Shown: one piece after another, positions 28,232 through 28,314 of the stretch
Layout of the letters: every line of letters begins with the position of its first letter
Numbering within the stretch: position 1 is the stretch's first letter
NCBI GenBank assembly: GCA_023228765.1
Contig: JALOAM010000022.1
Span: 1-28,314, forward strand
Source of the DNA: Dehalococcoidia bacterium
Lineage (GTDB): Bacteria > Chloroflexota > Dehalococcoidia > UBA2979
Direction of reading: 5' to 3'
DNA: 28,314 bases
Notes under the pieces: model-generated
Seen by the model: the letters and a program-made list of their open reading frames with translations, nothing else
What the model was told of the DNA's origin: nothing
Database searches by the model: none
Made by a program: the position numbers and the translations under genes

Positions 28232-28296
28232 CCCCCTCCGGCTCTGACCCCCTCGCCCGCGAAGCGGGAGAGGGTTGGGGTGAGGGCCTGCTCCGG
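28232..28296. repeat. Copy of the intergenic palindromic repeat
   Basis: Near-consensus copy: CCTCCGGCTCTGACCCCC, CGCCCGC, loop GAA, GCGGGAGAGGG, TTGGGGTGAGGGCCTGCTCC. It is the last feature and may mark the end of the ABC ATPase transcript. Confidence 0.9.
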
Positions 28297-28314
28297 CCAC
28301 GCGCTGAGGAGCCC

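Noticed and set aside
6499..28296. Regular palindromic repeats read as a possible CRISPR array
   Set aside because: Copies are scattered singly or in pairs between different genes without uniform spacers or cas genes.

Overview
This is a very GC-rich bacterial chromosome segment (near 70% G+C by eye) with short gaps, many 4-bp stop/start overlaps and a mosaic of housekeeping and accessory genes. No rRNA, tRNA, CRISPR array, transposase or complete prophage was seen. Several features suggest a high-GC Chloroflexota-like or actinobacterial lineage: a LexA-type repressor with Gram-positive-type GAAC-N4-GTTC sites, an LLM-class (often F420-dependent) oxidoreductase, an ATC-hydrolase-family protein, an IspH of the MEP pathway, and many genes whose -10-like hexamer lies 6-8 nt before the start codon (leaderless mRNAs). 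Chloroflexota is my preference, but this is inference; no marker gene settles it.

Layout. 1-2844: translationally coupled ABC-2 exporter operon (ATPase tail, permease, ATPase, permease). 3033-4244: acyl-CoA dehydrogenase with a recognisable promoter and a strong hairpin after it. 4384-5167: DUF1778/GNAT toxin-antitoxin pair with a palindromic operator. 5237-6459: ispH overlapping a small ABM-domain gene. 6709-7565: 67-aa Cys protein and an Ogt/MGMT-like DNA repair protein with an insertion. 7562-8881 (-): MFS exporter. 8993-9448: small membrane protein. 9473-11318 (-): HAD hydrolase and a nucleotide-sugar SDR epimerase/reductase. 11557-13892: LmbE deacetylase, Nudix hydrolase, ATC hydrolase and a thioredoxin-fold-like small protein. 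14149-15102: alpha/beta hydrolase. 15293-16521: DUF4177-like protein, an SOS-type operator and an acidic coiled-coil protein. 16850-19976: DUF2087 protein divergent from a three-gene locus whose large central protein carries the LQxxAGNxA motif known from cargo of extracellular contractile injection systems (eCIS). 20099-23413: hemerythrin-like protein, CorA, LLM oxidoreductase, Ala/Arg-rich protein. 23600-25619 (-): carboxylesterase and a second MFS exporter. 26164-26799: lexA with a long leader and an SOS-like operator. 27144-28130: peptide/nickel-type ABC ATPase.

Three things cut across the window. First, about thirteen copies of a palindromic ~50-bp element, in both orientations, sit only between genes. 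Second, eight genes carry a TANNNT-like hexamer placed for leaderless transcription. Third, two LexA-box-like sequences, one at lexA and one at 15.84 kb, point to a local SOS regulon member. The most novel item is the 17.2-20.0 kb eCIS-cargo-like locus, which has no injection-system structural gene nearby.
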